Assembly: GCA_902497065.1 (NCBI GenBank)
Contig: CABVDH010000033.1
Location: forward strand, 1 to 15,982
DNA: 15,982 nucleotides
Reading direction: 5' to 3'
From: an uncultured Collinsella sp.
GTDB taxonomy: Bacteria; Actinomycetota; Coriobacteriia; Coriobacteriales; Coriobacteriaceae
Below, in pieces: positions 7,017 through 13,253 of this stretch. Within the stretch, counting starts at the first letter, position 1. Every line of letters begins with the position of its first letter. The translations under genes and the position numbers were made by a program. The notes under the pieces were generated by a model. It was not told the DNA's origin and did not search any database. It saw only the letters and a list, made by a program, of their open reading frames with translations.

Positions 7017-7132
7017 CAGCGAGAACCCGTCAGCGCGAGCAAGGTGCCTTGAAAGACGAGGGCATTGACCTTATGGTCATGCCCGAAGGCTTGAAAGGCA
7101 GATTGCCGCGCTGACGGGTTCGCAGCGTCAAC
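7017..7132 (+). ncRNA. Structured intergenic element, copy A (unassigned candidate RNA)
   Basis: The element has nested stems. P1 is a perfect 14-bp outer stem (7023-7036 with 7108-7121). P2 is gcaa/ttgc (7039-7042 with 7103-7106) and tgcctt/aaggca (7045-7050 with 7095-7100), split by a 2x2 internal loop. P3 is gggcat/atgccc (7060-7065 with 7079-7084), a bulged t, then gacc/ggtc closing a ttat tetraloop. A large internal loop between P2 and P3 carries gaaag on one side and cttga on the other. The 71-nt core (7037-7107) matches copy B at 62 positions by eye, while P1 differs yet stays paired. Both copies are flanked by cagcga on the left and gcagcgtc on the right. This copy ends 5 nt before the rnpB 3' end. 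It is not a family I recognise. Strand follows from wobble pairs in copy B. Confidence 0.7.
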
Positions 7133-7137
7133 ATAGT

Positions 7138-7502
7138 TGCCGAGTGGGCCTATAAGCCGGGTTCTGTCGTGAACGGTCATTTATCTTGTCTGCACGTTAC
7201 CATGCAGCTCCACGCACGCTACCCGAACGCGGACCGGGCCGGCCCATAGCGTTCCTATTCGCGCTTGCTCCGGATGGGGCTTGCCAAGCCGCCGTGTTGC
7301 CACGACGCTGGTGGTCTCTTACACCACCGTTTCAGCTTTTCCCTTTACGCCTTGCGGCGCAGGTGGGAGTCTTCTTTTCTGCGGCGCTTTCCGTCGGATC
7401 ACTCCGCCCGGCCGTTAGCCGGCATCCCGCCCTCTGGAGCCCGGACTTTCCTCACGCGTACTGCAAGCAGCACATCGCGCGACCGTCTGGCCCACTCAGC
7501 AG
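7138..7502 (-). ncRNA. rnpB: RNase P RNA, bacterial type A
   Basis: This is the catalytic RNA of ribonuclease P, which trims tRNA 5' leaders. On the minus strand it starts with a P1 strand (tgctgagtgggcc, 7501-7489) that pairs with ggcccactcggca at its 3' end (7150-7138). The 5' P4 region GAGGAAAGTCCGGGCT lies at 7453-7438, and the 3' conserved CGACAGAACCCGGCTTATAG lies near 7170-7151. AGATAAATGACCGTTC precedes it, as in most bacterial RNase P RNAs. Length is about 365 nt. The 5' end is set by P1 and by a TACACT -10 box 7 nt upstream. No T-tract follows the 3' end; instead structured element A begins 5 nt beyond it. Confidence 0.95.
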
Positions 7503-7508
7503 TGCAAG

Positions 7509-7535
7509 AGTGTAACACACCGTTGCCGCAGGCAA
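7509..7535 (-). promoter_or_regulatory. Probable rnpB promoter
   Basis: On the minus strand, TACACT (7514-7509) is a good -10 box about 7 nt before the expected 5' end of rnpB. TTGCCT (7535-7530) is a candidate -35 with a short 15-nt spacer. The match to the RNA 5' end supports the -10; the -35 is less certain. Confidence 0.55.
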
Positions 7536-7764
7536 TGGCACAACGCAAACGCTCGACACGATAAACCAAGAACCGCCATGCGCTACAATGGTCCTGTCGA
7601 TGGGCAACGTCGTCAGTCGAGACGCGACCGCGCTCCACACCCCTCCGTCTACTCGGTGTGTTCCCGCCTCCTCCCCGAGGCGGGATGTCGGCATTTTTCA
7701 TGCACTGACAACCCAATAGCCTGTGGACAGCCCGGGCAGCATCGCGCACCTCAGCAGCAAATGC
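7536..7764. other. Intergenic region between rnpB and the S1 gene; possible small transcript on +
   Basis: No open frame here has a ribosome binding site or recognisable protein features. On the plus strand, TACAAT at 7584-7589 resembles a -10 box without a convincing -35. Several small inverted repeats follow (for example cacacc with ggtgtg near 7636-7660), then the hairpin at 7662-7685 and a T-run. This is the order expected for a small RNA of about 100 nt, but nothing matches a family I know. The rest appears to hold no feature. Confidence 0.3.
7662..7698 (+). terminator. Possible intrinsic terminator on +
   Basis: A 9-bp stem (tcccgcctc at 7662-7670 with gaggcggga at 7677-7685) has a 6-nt loop. 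Five T residues follow at 7694-7698, separated from the stem by 8 nt. The gap weakens the call. No gene on the plus strand needs it unless a small RNA lies upstream. Confidence 0.35.
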
Positions 7765-7798
7765 AAAAAAGGGACCCGTCCATTGCGGACGGATCCCT
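7765..7798 (-). terminator. Intrinsic terminator of the S1 gene
   Basis: A 12-bp stem (7770-7781 with 7787-7798, one G-T pair) closes a gcaat loop. On the minus strand six T residues follow (7770-7765). It lies 25 nt after the S1 stop codon and is a textbook rho-independent terminator. Confidence 0.9.
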
Positions 7799-7823
7799 TA
7801 AAACAAGTGATCGTCAAACCGAT

Positions 7824-8990
7824 TTACTCGGCGTCGGTCTCCTCGTCCTTCTTCTCGGAAGGCAGCGGGGTAACCTCGATCTCGACGCCCAGAGTCTCAG
7901 CAGCGGACTTCATGGACAGGGAGATACGACGACGGTCGAGGTCGATCTCCATGACCTTGACCTGAACCTTGTCGCCCACGTGGGTGACCTGAGAAGGCTG
8001 ATCGACGTGCTTGTTGGCCATCTCGGAAATGTGCACCAGGCCCTCGATGCCCTCGCCCAGGTCGACGAAAGCGCCGAACGGGACAAGCTTGGTCACAGTG
8101 CCCTCGACGATAGCGCCGACGGGGTACTTCTTGACCAGTGCACGCCACGGATCCTCGGTGGTCTGCTTGAGACCCAGGGAGATGCGCTCGCGGTTGAGAT
8201 CGACGTCGAGAACCTCGACCTCGACCTCCTGGCCGACCTTGACAACCTCGGAAGGATGGTTGACGTGGTTCCAGGAGAGCTCGGAGATGTGGATGAGGCC
8301 GTCGATACCGCCGAGGTCGACGAAGGCGCCGAAGTCGACGATGGAGGAAACGGTGCCCTGGAGACGCATGCCAGACTTGAGCTTGGACAGAATCTCGGAG
8401 CGCTCGGCCTTACGGGACTCCTCGAGCACGACGCGACGGGAGAGGACGACGTTGTTGCGGTTGCGGTCCATCTCGATAACGCGGGCCTCGATGCGGGTGC
8501 CCATGTAGGAGGTGAGGTCCTTGACACGACGGAGGTCGACGAGGGAAGCGGGCAGGAAGCCACGCAGGCCGATGTCGAGGATCAGGCCGCCCTTGACAAC
8601 CTCGATAACCTCGCCCTCGACGTTCTCGCCGGAGTTGAACTTCTCCTCGATGCGGTTCCAAGCACGCTCGTACTCGGCACGCTTCTTGGACAGGACCAGA
8701 CGACCGTCCTTGTCCTCCTTCTGGAGAACCAGAGCCTCGATGGGATCACCGAGTGCAACGATGTCTGCAGGGTTAGCGTCCTTGCGGATGGACAGCTCGC
8801 GGACCGGGATAACGCCCTCGGACTTGAATCCGATGTCAACGAGCACCTCGTCATGCTCGATCTTAACGACAGTGCCGTTAACGAGATCGCCCTCATCAAA
8901 GTCGGTAATCGTACCGTCGATGAGGTTGTTCATCTCCTCCTCGTTGACATCGTCAAGAGAGAAAATGGACGAGTTCTGAATCTCACTCAA
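7824..8990 (-). CDS. rpsA: Small-subunit ribosomal protein S1 (four S1 domains)
   Basis: This 388-residue protein is built of four S1 RNA-binding domains, at about 34-103, 120-186, 206-276 and 291-362. The last two carry the canonical VDFGAFVDLGGIDGLIHISE and VPFGAFVDLGEGIEGLVHIS cores. An acidic tail (PSEKKDEETDAE) ends it. S1 binds mRNA on the 30S subunit and helps translation initiation. Four domains and a length near 390 fit Gram-positive S1 proteins rather than the six-domain proteobacterial form. The start is a TTG at 8990, with AAAGGGG about 8 nt upstream. The next in-frame ATG (codon 20) has no such site and would remove a conserved acidic N-terminus. It is divergent from the HAD gene and terminated at 7765-7798. 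The alternative is a Gram-positive S1-like protein that is not stably ribosomal. Confidence 0.93.
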   Translation of the reverse strand: MSEIQNSSIFSLDDVNEEEMNNLIDGTITDFDEGDLVNGTVVKIEHDEVLVDIGFKSEGVIPVRELSIRKDANPADIVALGDPIEALVLQKEDKDGRLVLSKKRAEYERAWNRIEEKFNSGENVEGEVIEVVKGGLILDIGLRGFLPASLVDLRRVKDLTSYMGTRIEARVIEMDRNRNNVVLSRRVVLEESRKAERSEILSKLKSGMRLQGTVSSIVDFGAFVDLGGIDGLIHISELSWNHVNHPSEVVKVGQEVEVEVLDVDLNRERISLGLKQTTEDPWRALVKKYPVGAIVEGTVTKLVPFGAFVDLGEGIEGLVHISEMANKHVDQPSQVTHVGDKVQVKVMEIDLDRRRISLSMKSAAETLGVEIEVTPLPSEKKDEETDAE

Positions 8991-9305
8991 AGGTGGACCC
9001 CTTTCGAACTACGGGGCCCCGATTGCTAGGACCTACAGAAGGGTGCGACAAGCACACAACGTTTAGGAACACTCGGGAGCCGACAGATACTAATGTGACG
9101 CTTATGCAATCACGTTCGTATAGGTTACGGGGAAATGAGTTCGATTTCAAGCGTGAACTGCGATTTTTTACTCGTATGGAGACTTTTTCGTAATCTTATG
9201 AACACACGTATCCGCAACTTGACGATAACCAGCAAGGCATTTGGCTTTGGGGTAAAGTATCCGGAGCCAACGACTCTAGATCATATTTACGAGAAAGGTG
9301 CCCGC
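8991..9305. other. Divergent intergenic region between the S1 and HAD genes
   Basis: This 315-nt AT-richer stretch must hold promoters for both divergent genes. On the plus strand GTGACG (9096-9101) and TATAGG (9120-9125) are 18 nt apart and are a weak candidate pair. On the minus strand no convincing pair stands out. A 10-bp palindrome cggggccccg lies at 9019-9028 in the S1 leader. Open frames here, including one running into the HAD gene from 9135, lack ribosome binding sites and family similarity. No structured leader I know is visible. Confidence 0.35.
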
Positions 9306-10064
9306 GTGCTCAAAGCAGTCGTTTTCGATATGGACGAAACGCTTCTTAGCATCAACCTCAACGCGTTCATCCTTCGCTATTTTAAGGATGTCTCTTCGAT
9401 GCTCGCGGATATCGGGCGCCGCAGCCGCGGTGGCACGATGGCACGCCTCGGCACCATCCTGGTCGACCTCAACGCCAATCGCCGCAGCGGCACGGACAAC
9501 CGCACCAATCTTGAGTTTTACCAAGAAGAGGTCGAGCGCCGATGCGGGATCCGCCTCTCCGATCCCCTCATCTACGAGGCGTTTACCTACTATGACCGCG
9601 AAGTTCTTCCGTACAAGAACGACGATGTCATTAACGCCCACGCCATGCCGGGCTCACACGCCGCGCTCCAGGCCGTACAGGACGCAGGGCTGCGTTGTGC
9701 GCTCTTTACCAACCCCAGCTTTCCCCAGGGGGCCATCGAGTGCCGCATGGGTTGGGGCGACCTGGCCGACGCTCCCTTTGAGCTCGTCACGCACATGGGA
9801 AACACCACCCGCTGCAAGCCCGATGCCACCTACTATCTAGAGCAGCTTCAGGTGATGGGGCTCGAGCCGCACGAGGTCCTTATGGTTGGCAACGATCCCA
9901 AGCGCGACTTCCCGTCCCCCGATTGCGGCATCCAAACCGCCTTTGTGGGCCAGGGCAAGCCCAGCCGAGCCACCTGGTGCGGAACGATGGAAGACTTCGC
10001 CCGCGATTTCAACGCCGTAGTAGAAGCCTTCTACGAACACCAAGTAGCCGACGAACTGTCGTAG
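9306..10064 (+). CDS. HAD-superfamily hydrolase (phosphatase-like)
   Basis: This 252-residue cytosolic protein belongs to the haloacid dehalogenase superfamily, probably a phosphatase. Motif I is VVFDMDETLL (5-14), with nucleophile D8 and acid/base D10. Motif II is the TN of LFTNPSFP (133-140), motif III is K171 in RCKPDATYY, and motif IV is MVGNDPKRDF (193-202), with metal-binding D197. A helical cap of about 100 residues lies between motifs I and II, placing it in the C1-cap group. The substrate is not predictable. The start is GTG at 9306 with AAAGG about 8 nt upstream. A longer frame from 9135 adds about 57 residues with no HAD resemblance. It is followed after 45 nt by structured element B and has no T-tract terminator. 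Confidence 0.88.
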   Translation: MLKAVVFDMDETLLSINLNAFILRYFKDVSSMLADIGRRSRGGTMARLGTILVDLNANRRSGTDNRTNLEFYQEEVERRCGIRLSDPLIYEAFTYYDREVLPYKNDDVINAHAMPGSHAALQAVQDAGLRCALFTNPSFPQGAIECRMGWGDLADAPFELVTHMGNTTRCKPDATYYLEQLQVMGLEPHEVLMVGNDPKRDFPSPDCGIQTAFVGQGKPSRATWCGTMEDFARDFNAVVEAFYEHQVADELS

Positions 10065-10109
10065 GACCCCTCGCTCCAAACCAAATATCGCCGCAGGTTG
10101 AGCACAAGT

Positions 10110-10224
10110 CAGCGAAAATGCCCCTAAGCGAGCAATGTGCCTTGAAAGAGGAGGGCATAGGCCTTCTGGCCATGCCCGACGATTGAAAGGCAGATTGCCG
10201 TTTAGGGGCGTTTGCAGCGTCGAC
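10110..10224 (+). ncRNA. Structured intergenic element, copy B (unassigned candidate RNA)
   Basis: This copy has the same architecture as the one at 7017-7132. P1 is a 14-bp stem (10116-10129 with 10200-10213) of different sequence, containing two wobble pairs (t10119-g10210 and g10128-t10201). P2 is gcaa/ttgc plus tgcctt/aaggca. P3 is gggcat/atgccc (10153-10158 with 10172-10177), a bulged a, then ggcc/ggcc closing a ttct tetraloop. P3's inner pair A-T in copy A is G-C here. The core 10130-10199 is one base shorter than in copy A. The wobble pairs are stable only if the plus strand is the RNA, since the complement would give A-C mismatches. The element lies 45 nt after the HAD stop and just beyond the stop of the convergent desulfidase gene. 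Confidence 0.7.
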
Positions 10225-10226
10225 TG

Positions 10227-10254
10227 GTTACGCGGTTTGGTAAAACCGCGTAAC
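10227..10254. terminator. Perfect 12-bp hairpin abutting the desulfidase stop codon
   Basis: Arms gttacgcggttt (10227-10238) and its exact complement (10243-10254) enclose a ggta loop. The right arm reaches the last base of the minus-strand stop codon (10254). Neither side has a T-tract, so it is a weak intrinsic terminator at best. It may protect the 3' ends of either converging transcript. It begins 2 nt after structured element B. Confidence 0.5.
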
Positions 10255-11573
10255 TAGCACACCTGGGTTTTGCCGATCATGATGTTGAGGATCTCGACGT
10301 CGGTGTCCTTCATGCCCACGCGGCCTACGTAGCCCATACTGGCGATCGTCTGCTCAACGGTATCTTGGATCAGGCCCTCGCCGGCGCGGAAGCCGCGGCC
10401 TTGCATGGCCATATCGTGGCCCAGAATCGCCGCATCGACGGCAGCCGAGATCTTGGCGGCACAGCTCGCCTTGGCGCCGTCGCACACGATGCCGCCCACG
10501 TTGCCAAGCGTATTCGAGACCGTCGCGCCAATCTGTTCGCGCGTGCCACCGCACAGCCAGGTAATCGCAGCGCCGGCGCCGCACGCAGCGCAAATAGCAC
10601 CGCAAAACGCCGAGAGCGCACCAATATAGCTCTTGATATGCACGGCGATAAGATCGGACAGCATCACGGCGCGCACCAGGCGCTCGTGGTCGCAACGCAG
10701 GTACTCGGCATACTCCATGACGGGCAATGCGCAGGTAATGCCCTGATTGCCCGAGCCGCACACAATGGCGACCGGCAGCGCGCAACCGTTCATGCGGGCG
10801 TCGGACCCGGCGGCCGCACGGGCACGGGCGCGGCAGGCGACGTCATCGGCACGAGCACCCAGCAGCGTACGGCCCACCTCGGCGCCCCAAGCGTGCGCGA
10901 GGCCCTCAGCACTGATCGCGCCATTCAGCTCAATCTGACGCTCAACGGCAGCGCGGGCGTCCTCAATGTCACCGTCCTCGATAAAGTCGATGATGGTCTC
11001 GATCGACATGGGCGTGTCGGCGTTATCTGCCGCACGCTCGGCCACCACGCGCTCGGCGCAGGCGGCGCACTCCCCCGCCGACTTACCGCATACCGGAATA
11101 CCGTCGAGCGTATGGCACGTGACATTAGTGTGGTGATCGGTAATCTCGACGACCGCGGTATGGCCCCCGGCCGTCGCAGTCACCTTGATGTAGAGGTTGG
11201 ACACACCCTCGACAAGCGACACATCGCAGTAGCCGGCGTCGGCGAGGAGCTCGGCCACGCGAGCACGGTCTTTATCGCCAACGCTCTCGAGCACCTCGAG
11301 CGCGCTCTTGGCATCGCCGCCCACGGCACCCAGCACGGCCGCGGCTTCAATACCGTGCATACCGCCCGAGTTGGGAACGGTCACGCTCTTGACGTTCTTA
11401 ATAATGTTGCCCGAGCAGGCAACATCCATATGATCGGGTTCGCAACCGAGCGTCTGACTCGCCAGCGCCGCTGCATAGGCAACGGCAATGGGCTCGGTGC
11501 AGCCGAGTGCACAGACAAGTTCGCGGTTTAAAACATCGCAAAACGCGGCATCACGGATGGAATCGGTGGGCAT
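10254..11573 (-). CDS. L-cysteine desulfidase-like protein (CyuA/YhaM, UPF0597 family)
   Basis: This 439-residue protein matches the UPF0597/CyuA family, which shares the serine dehydratase alpha fold and breaks L-cysteine into pyruvate, ammonia and sulfide using an Fe-S cluster. The hallmark LGCTEPIA lies at 23-30 with cluster-ligand candidate C25. Also present are SGNIIKNVKSVTVP (54-67), CGSGNQGIT (272-280) with C281, a cysteine group at 324, 328 and 331, and GGIVCDGAKASCAAK (360-374). Length equals the family norm (about 430-440). The start ATG at 11573 has AGGAGA about 6 nt upstream. An inverted repeat at 11628-11647 lies in the promoter region. Sulfide release would link to the sulfhydrylase encoded in the same window, though the two are not an operon. 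A serine dehydratase activity is the alternative. Confidence 0.88.
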   Translation of the reverse strand: MPTDSIRDAAFCDVLNRELVCALGCTEPIAVAYAAALASQTLGCEPDHMDVACSGNIIKNVKSVTVPNSGGMHGIEAAAVLGAVGGDAKSALEVLESVGDKDRARVAELLADAGYCDVSLVEGVSNLYIKVTATAGGHTAVVEITDHHTNVTCHTLDGIPVCGKSAGECAACAERVVAERAADNADTPMSIETIIDFIEDGDIEDARAAVERQIELNGAISAEGLAHAWGAEVGRTLLGARADDVACRARARAAAGSDARMNGCALPVAIVCGSGNQGITCALPVMEYAEYLRCDHERLVRAVMLSDLIAVHIKSYIGALSAFCGAICAACGAGAAITWLCGGTREQIGATVSNTLGNVGGIVCDGAKASCAAKISAAVDAAILGHDMAMQGRGFRAGEGLIQDTVEQTIASMGYVGRVGMKDTDVEILNIMIGKTQVC

Positions 11574-11627
11574 AGGTATCTCCTGCTTGCATAACGGGCT
11601 GGGCTCTCAAAAAAGTTAGCTCCTTTA

Positions 11628-11647
11628 TTTGATAACAATGCATCAAA
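11628..11647 (-). promoter_or_regulatory. Operator-like inverted repeat upstream of the desulfidase gene
   Basis: tttgat (11628-11633) and atcaaa (11642-11647) are exact inverted half-sites separated by 8 nt, 55 nt upstream of the start codon in an AT-rich island. On the minus strand TATCAA at 11635-11630 overlaps it as a weak -10-like box. A dimeric repressor or activator site is plausible, but short repeats of this size can arise by chance in AT-rich DNA. Confidence 0.3.
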
Positions 11648-11843
11648 AACCGCAACCATGGTTCCGGCGGACGGCGCTCAAGCACAAACTGACAGCATTC
11701 ATTCATGAGAAGCCGGTCTTGTTGCATGCTAAAGCGTTTGACCAAAAAACGCCCGAGCGTTTACACAAAAGTCGCGCTATCATGCAGTCGAACGCGGTAA
11801 AACCTTTAGCAATTCCGCCGCACGGACCAGAGAGGAACCACTC

Positions 11844-12311
11844 ATGAAGATCGGTATCGGTAACGACCACGCCGCCGTCGAGCTCAAGAACATCATTTCC
11901 GAGCACCTGAAGGAGCGCGGCTACGAGGTCGTGAACTTTGGCACCGACACCTCCGAGAGCTTTGACTACCCTATCGCCGGCTACAAGGTGGGTAAGGCCG
12001 TTGCCAACGGCGACGTCGACCTGGGCATCCTCATCTGTGGCACCGGCGTCGGGATCAGCCTGGCTGCCAACAAGGTCGAGGGCGTACGCGCCGTTGTGTG
12101 CTCCGAGCCCTTCAGCGCCAAGCTCTCCCGCATGCACAACAATACCAACGTGCTCGCCTTTGGCGCCCGCGTCGTGGGCTCCGAACTCGCCAAGATGATT
12201 GTCGACGAGTGGCTCGACGCCGAGTTTGAGGGTGGTCGTCACGAGCGTCGCGTTAACCTCCTCAACGAGATCGATCACACGCGCGGCCTTAAGATCGTCG
12301 ACGAAGCCTAA
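11844..12311 (+). CDS. rpiB: Ribose-5-phosphate isomerase B
   Basis: This 155-residue cytosolic enzyme of the RpiB/LacAB family interconverts ribose 5-phosphate and ribulose 5-phosphate in the pentose phosphate pathway. It shows GNDHAAVELK (6-15) with the phosphate/substrate residues D8 and H9, then the catalytic cysteine C65 in LICGTGVGISLAANK (63-77). HNNTNVLAFGARVVG (98-112) contains the ring-opening histidine H98 and an arginine. Length and motifs match RpiB well. The LacA/LacB galactose-6-phosphate isomerases are relatives but normally come as a pair, which is not seen here. The start ATG at 11844 has GAGAGGAA about 8 nt upstream. A possible -10, TATCAT at 11777-11782, lacks a clear -35. 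The gene is followed by the hairpin at 12339-12373. Confidence 0.95.
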   Translation: MKIGIGNDHAAVELKNIISEHLKERGYEVVNFGTDTSESFDYPIAGYKVGKAVANGDVDLGILICGTGVGISLAANKVEGVRAVVCSEPFSAKLSRMHNNTNVLAFGARVVGSELAKMIVDEWLDAEFEGGRHERRVNLLNEIDHTRGLKIVDEA

Positions 12312-12338
12312 ACATCTCAGTGCCACAAGCTAACAGCA

Positions 12339-12373
12339 GGGGCCCGCTCGGAACGCATGTCCGAGCGGGCCCC
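12339..12373 (+). terminator. Hairpin terminator of rpiB
   Basis: A perfect 13-bp stem (12339-12351 with 12361-12373, ggggcccgctcgg and its complement) has a 9-nt loop and lies 27 nt after the rpiB stop. The downstream ttcatagatttt is an interrupted T-tract, so termination may be incomplete, but the convergent ndk terminator follows within 15 nt. Confidence 0.75.
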
Positions 12374-12385
12374 TTCATAGATTTT

Positions 12386-12424
12386 GAAATAAAAGGGCGC
12401 CGCGGATGGAGCTCCGCGGCGCCC
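12386..12424 (-). terminator. Intrinsic terminator of ndk
   Basis: A perfect 12-bp stem (12395-12406 with 12413-12424, gggcgccgcgga and its complement) closes a 6-nt loop. On the minus strand it is followed by ttttatttc. It lies 39 nt after the ndk stop and is a clear rho-independent terminator. A smaller 7-bp hairpin lies between it and the stop codon. Confidence 0.9.
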
Positions 12425-12462
12425 AAGCCACACGCTAACAGCTTTAAGGAGTCAAAGCTGGT

Positions 12463-12867
12463 TTAGCCAAAGAAGCGCTTGATCTCGATCTCGGCGTTCT
12501 CCAGGCAGTCGGAGCCGTGAATCACGTTAGCGTTGACATCGACAGCGAAGTCGCCGCGAATGGTGCCGGGGGCAGCATCAAGCGGGTTGGTAGCGCCCAT
12601 AAGGGTGCGCATCTTGGAGACAGCGGAAAGACCGGAAACGACCATCTTGACGACCGGGCCGCTCGTCATAAAGTCACAGAGACCGCCAAAGAAGGGCTTG
12701 TCGGCCAGATGGGCGTAGTGCTCCTCGACGGTAGCGCGCTCGAGCGTGGTCATCTCCATGCGCTCGATGACAAGGCCGCTACGCTCAATGCGAGCGACGA
12801 TCTCGCCGATCTTGCGGTCGCGCACGGCGTCGGGCTTAATCATGATGAAGGTCTTCTCGATAGCCAT
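12463..12867 (-). CDS. ndk: Nucleoside diphosphate kinase
   Basis: This 134-residue cytosolic enzyme transfers the gamma phosphate between nucleoside triphosphates and diphosphates through a phosphohistidine. The active-site histidine is H117 in ANVIHGSD (113-120). The N-terminal EKTFIMIKPDAV (4-15) holds K11. RTLMGATNP (87-95) and GTIRGDFA (101-108) complete the nucleotide site. Length is at the short end of the normal range. I chose the ATG at 12867 because AAAGG sits about 8 nt upstream and NDK proteins begin at this point; an in-frame extension to 12909 adds non-family residues. A good sigma-70-type promoter lies at 12931-12958, giving a leader of about 55 nt, and the terminator at 12386-12424 ends the unit. 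It is therefore probably monocistronic. Confidence 0.97.
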   Translation of the reverse strand: MAIEKTFIMIKPDAVRDRKIGEIVARIERSGLVIERMEMTTLERATVEEHYAHLADKPFFGGLCDFMTSGPVVKMVVSGLSAVSKMRTLMGATNPLDAAPGTIRGDFAVDVNANVIHGSDCLENAEIEIKRFFG

Positions 12868-12930
12868 AAGGTAGCCTTTCAAGTAGGTTCGCGCGTGCCT
12901 AAGTCCCATTCCGGCACCCGCCTGGACTGC

Positions 12931-12958
12931 ATCGTAACAGAGTTTTAGCTGCAGTTAA
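12931..12958 (-). promoter_or_regulatory. Probable ndk promoter
   Basis: On the minus strand TTAACT (12958-12953) and TACGAT (12936-12931) are separated by 16 nt, with the -10 matching consensus at five of six positions. The ndk start codon lies 63 nt downstream of the -10 and no other gene is near. Confidence 0.55.
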
Positions 12959-13220
12959 ACAAAAAGCTGTTTATTGAAACGCTACAATTTATTAAAGCGC
13001 TCCATATGTGTCACTTCTGTTTCGAAGCCCGATCAGAGTACCATCCGACCACCCGTCAACCGCATCGAACCGAGCAGACGGTCGGTTGCCGTCTGTGAAC
13101 GTGCCCCCTACACAACCTGCCCAAAGGTCCTACAGAAGTTCTCGACAAGCCCCTCCCCCATGGCAACAAAATACGGACGCCCACATCAGCAGACGCCCGT
13201 AAAGCAACAACGATTTATCA
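12959..13220. other. Intergenic region between ndk and argH; nothing clear
   Basis: The full ndk-argH gap is about 386 nt. Beyond the ndk promoter and the argH terminator I see no gene. Short open frames on either strand lack ribosome binding sites. The only structure noted is a 7-bp inverted repeat, cagacgg/ccgtctg, at 13075-13095 with a 7-nt loop. Confidence 0.4.
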
Positions 13221-13249
13221 ATAAATAATGGCCGAAACAGCTTCAGCCA
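13221..13249 (-). terminator. Intrinsic terminator of argH
   Basis: On the minus strand tggctgaa and ttcggcca (13249-13242 with 13236-13229) form an 8-bp stem with one G-T pair around a 5-nt loop, followed by ttatttatt. It starts 5 nt after the argH stop codon. Confidence 0.7.
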
Positions 13250-13253
13250 AACC

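Noticed and set aside
7037..7107. Reading the shared core as a small conserved peptide (EQxALKxEGIxL-type)
   Set aside because: The two copies do share a partial frame, but the second has a one-base deletion and an early stop. Differences fall in paired positions with compensation rather than at third codon positions, so structure explains the conservation better.
7578..9029. Long plus-strand open frame of 483 codons opposite the S1 gene
   Set aside because: It is the antisense of a gene with four clear S1 domains. The long frame follows from GC-rich biased codons; there is no ribosome binding site and no family pattern, and its first part crosses the S1 terminator.
10365..11531. Plus-strand open frame of 388 codons opposite the cysteine desulfidase gene
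   Set aside because: It is an antisense shadow: no ribosome binding site, and the opposite strand has full-length family motifs.
11551..11745. Small minus-strand frame overlapping the desulfidase start codon
   Set aside because: No ribosome binding site precedes its usable ATG codons, it overlaps a well-supported gene start, and the product resembles nothing known.
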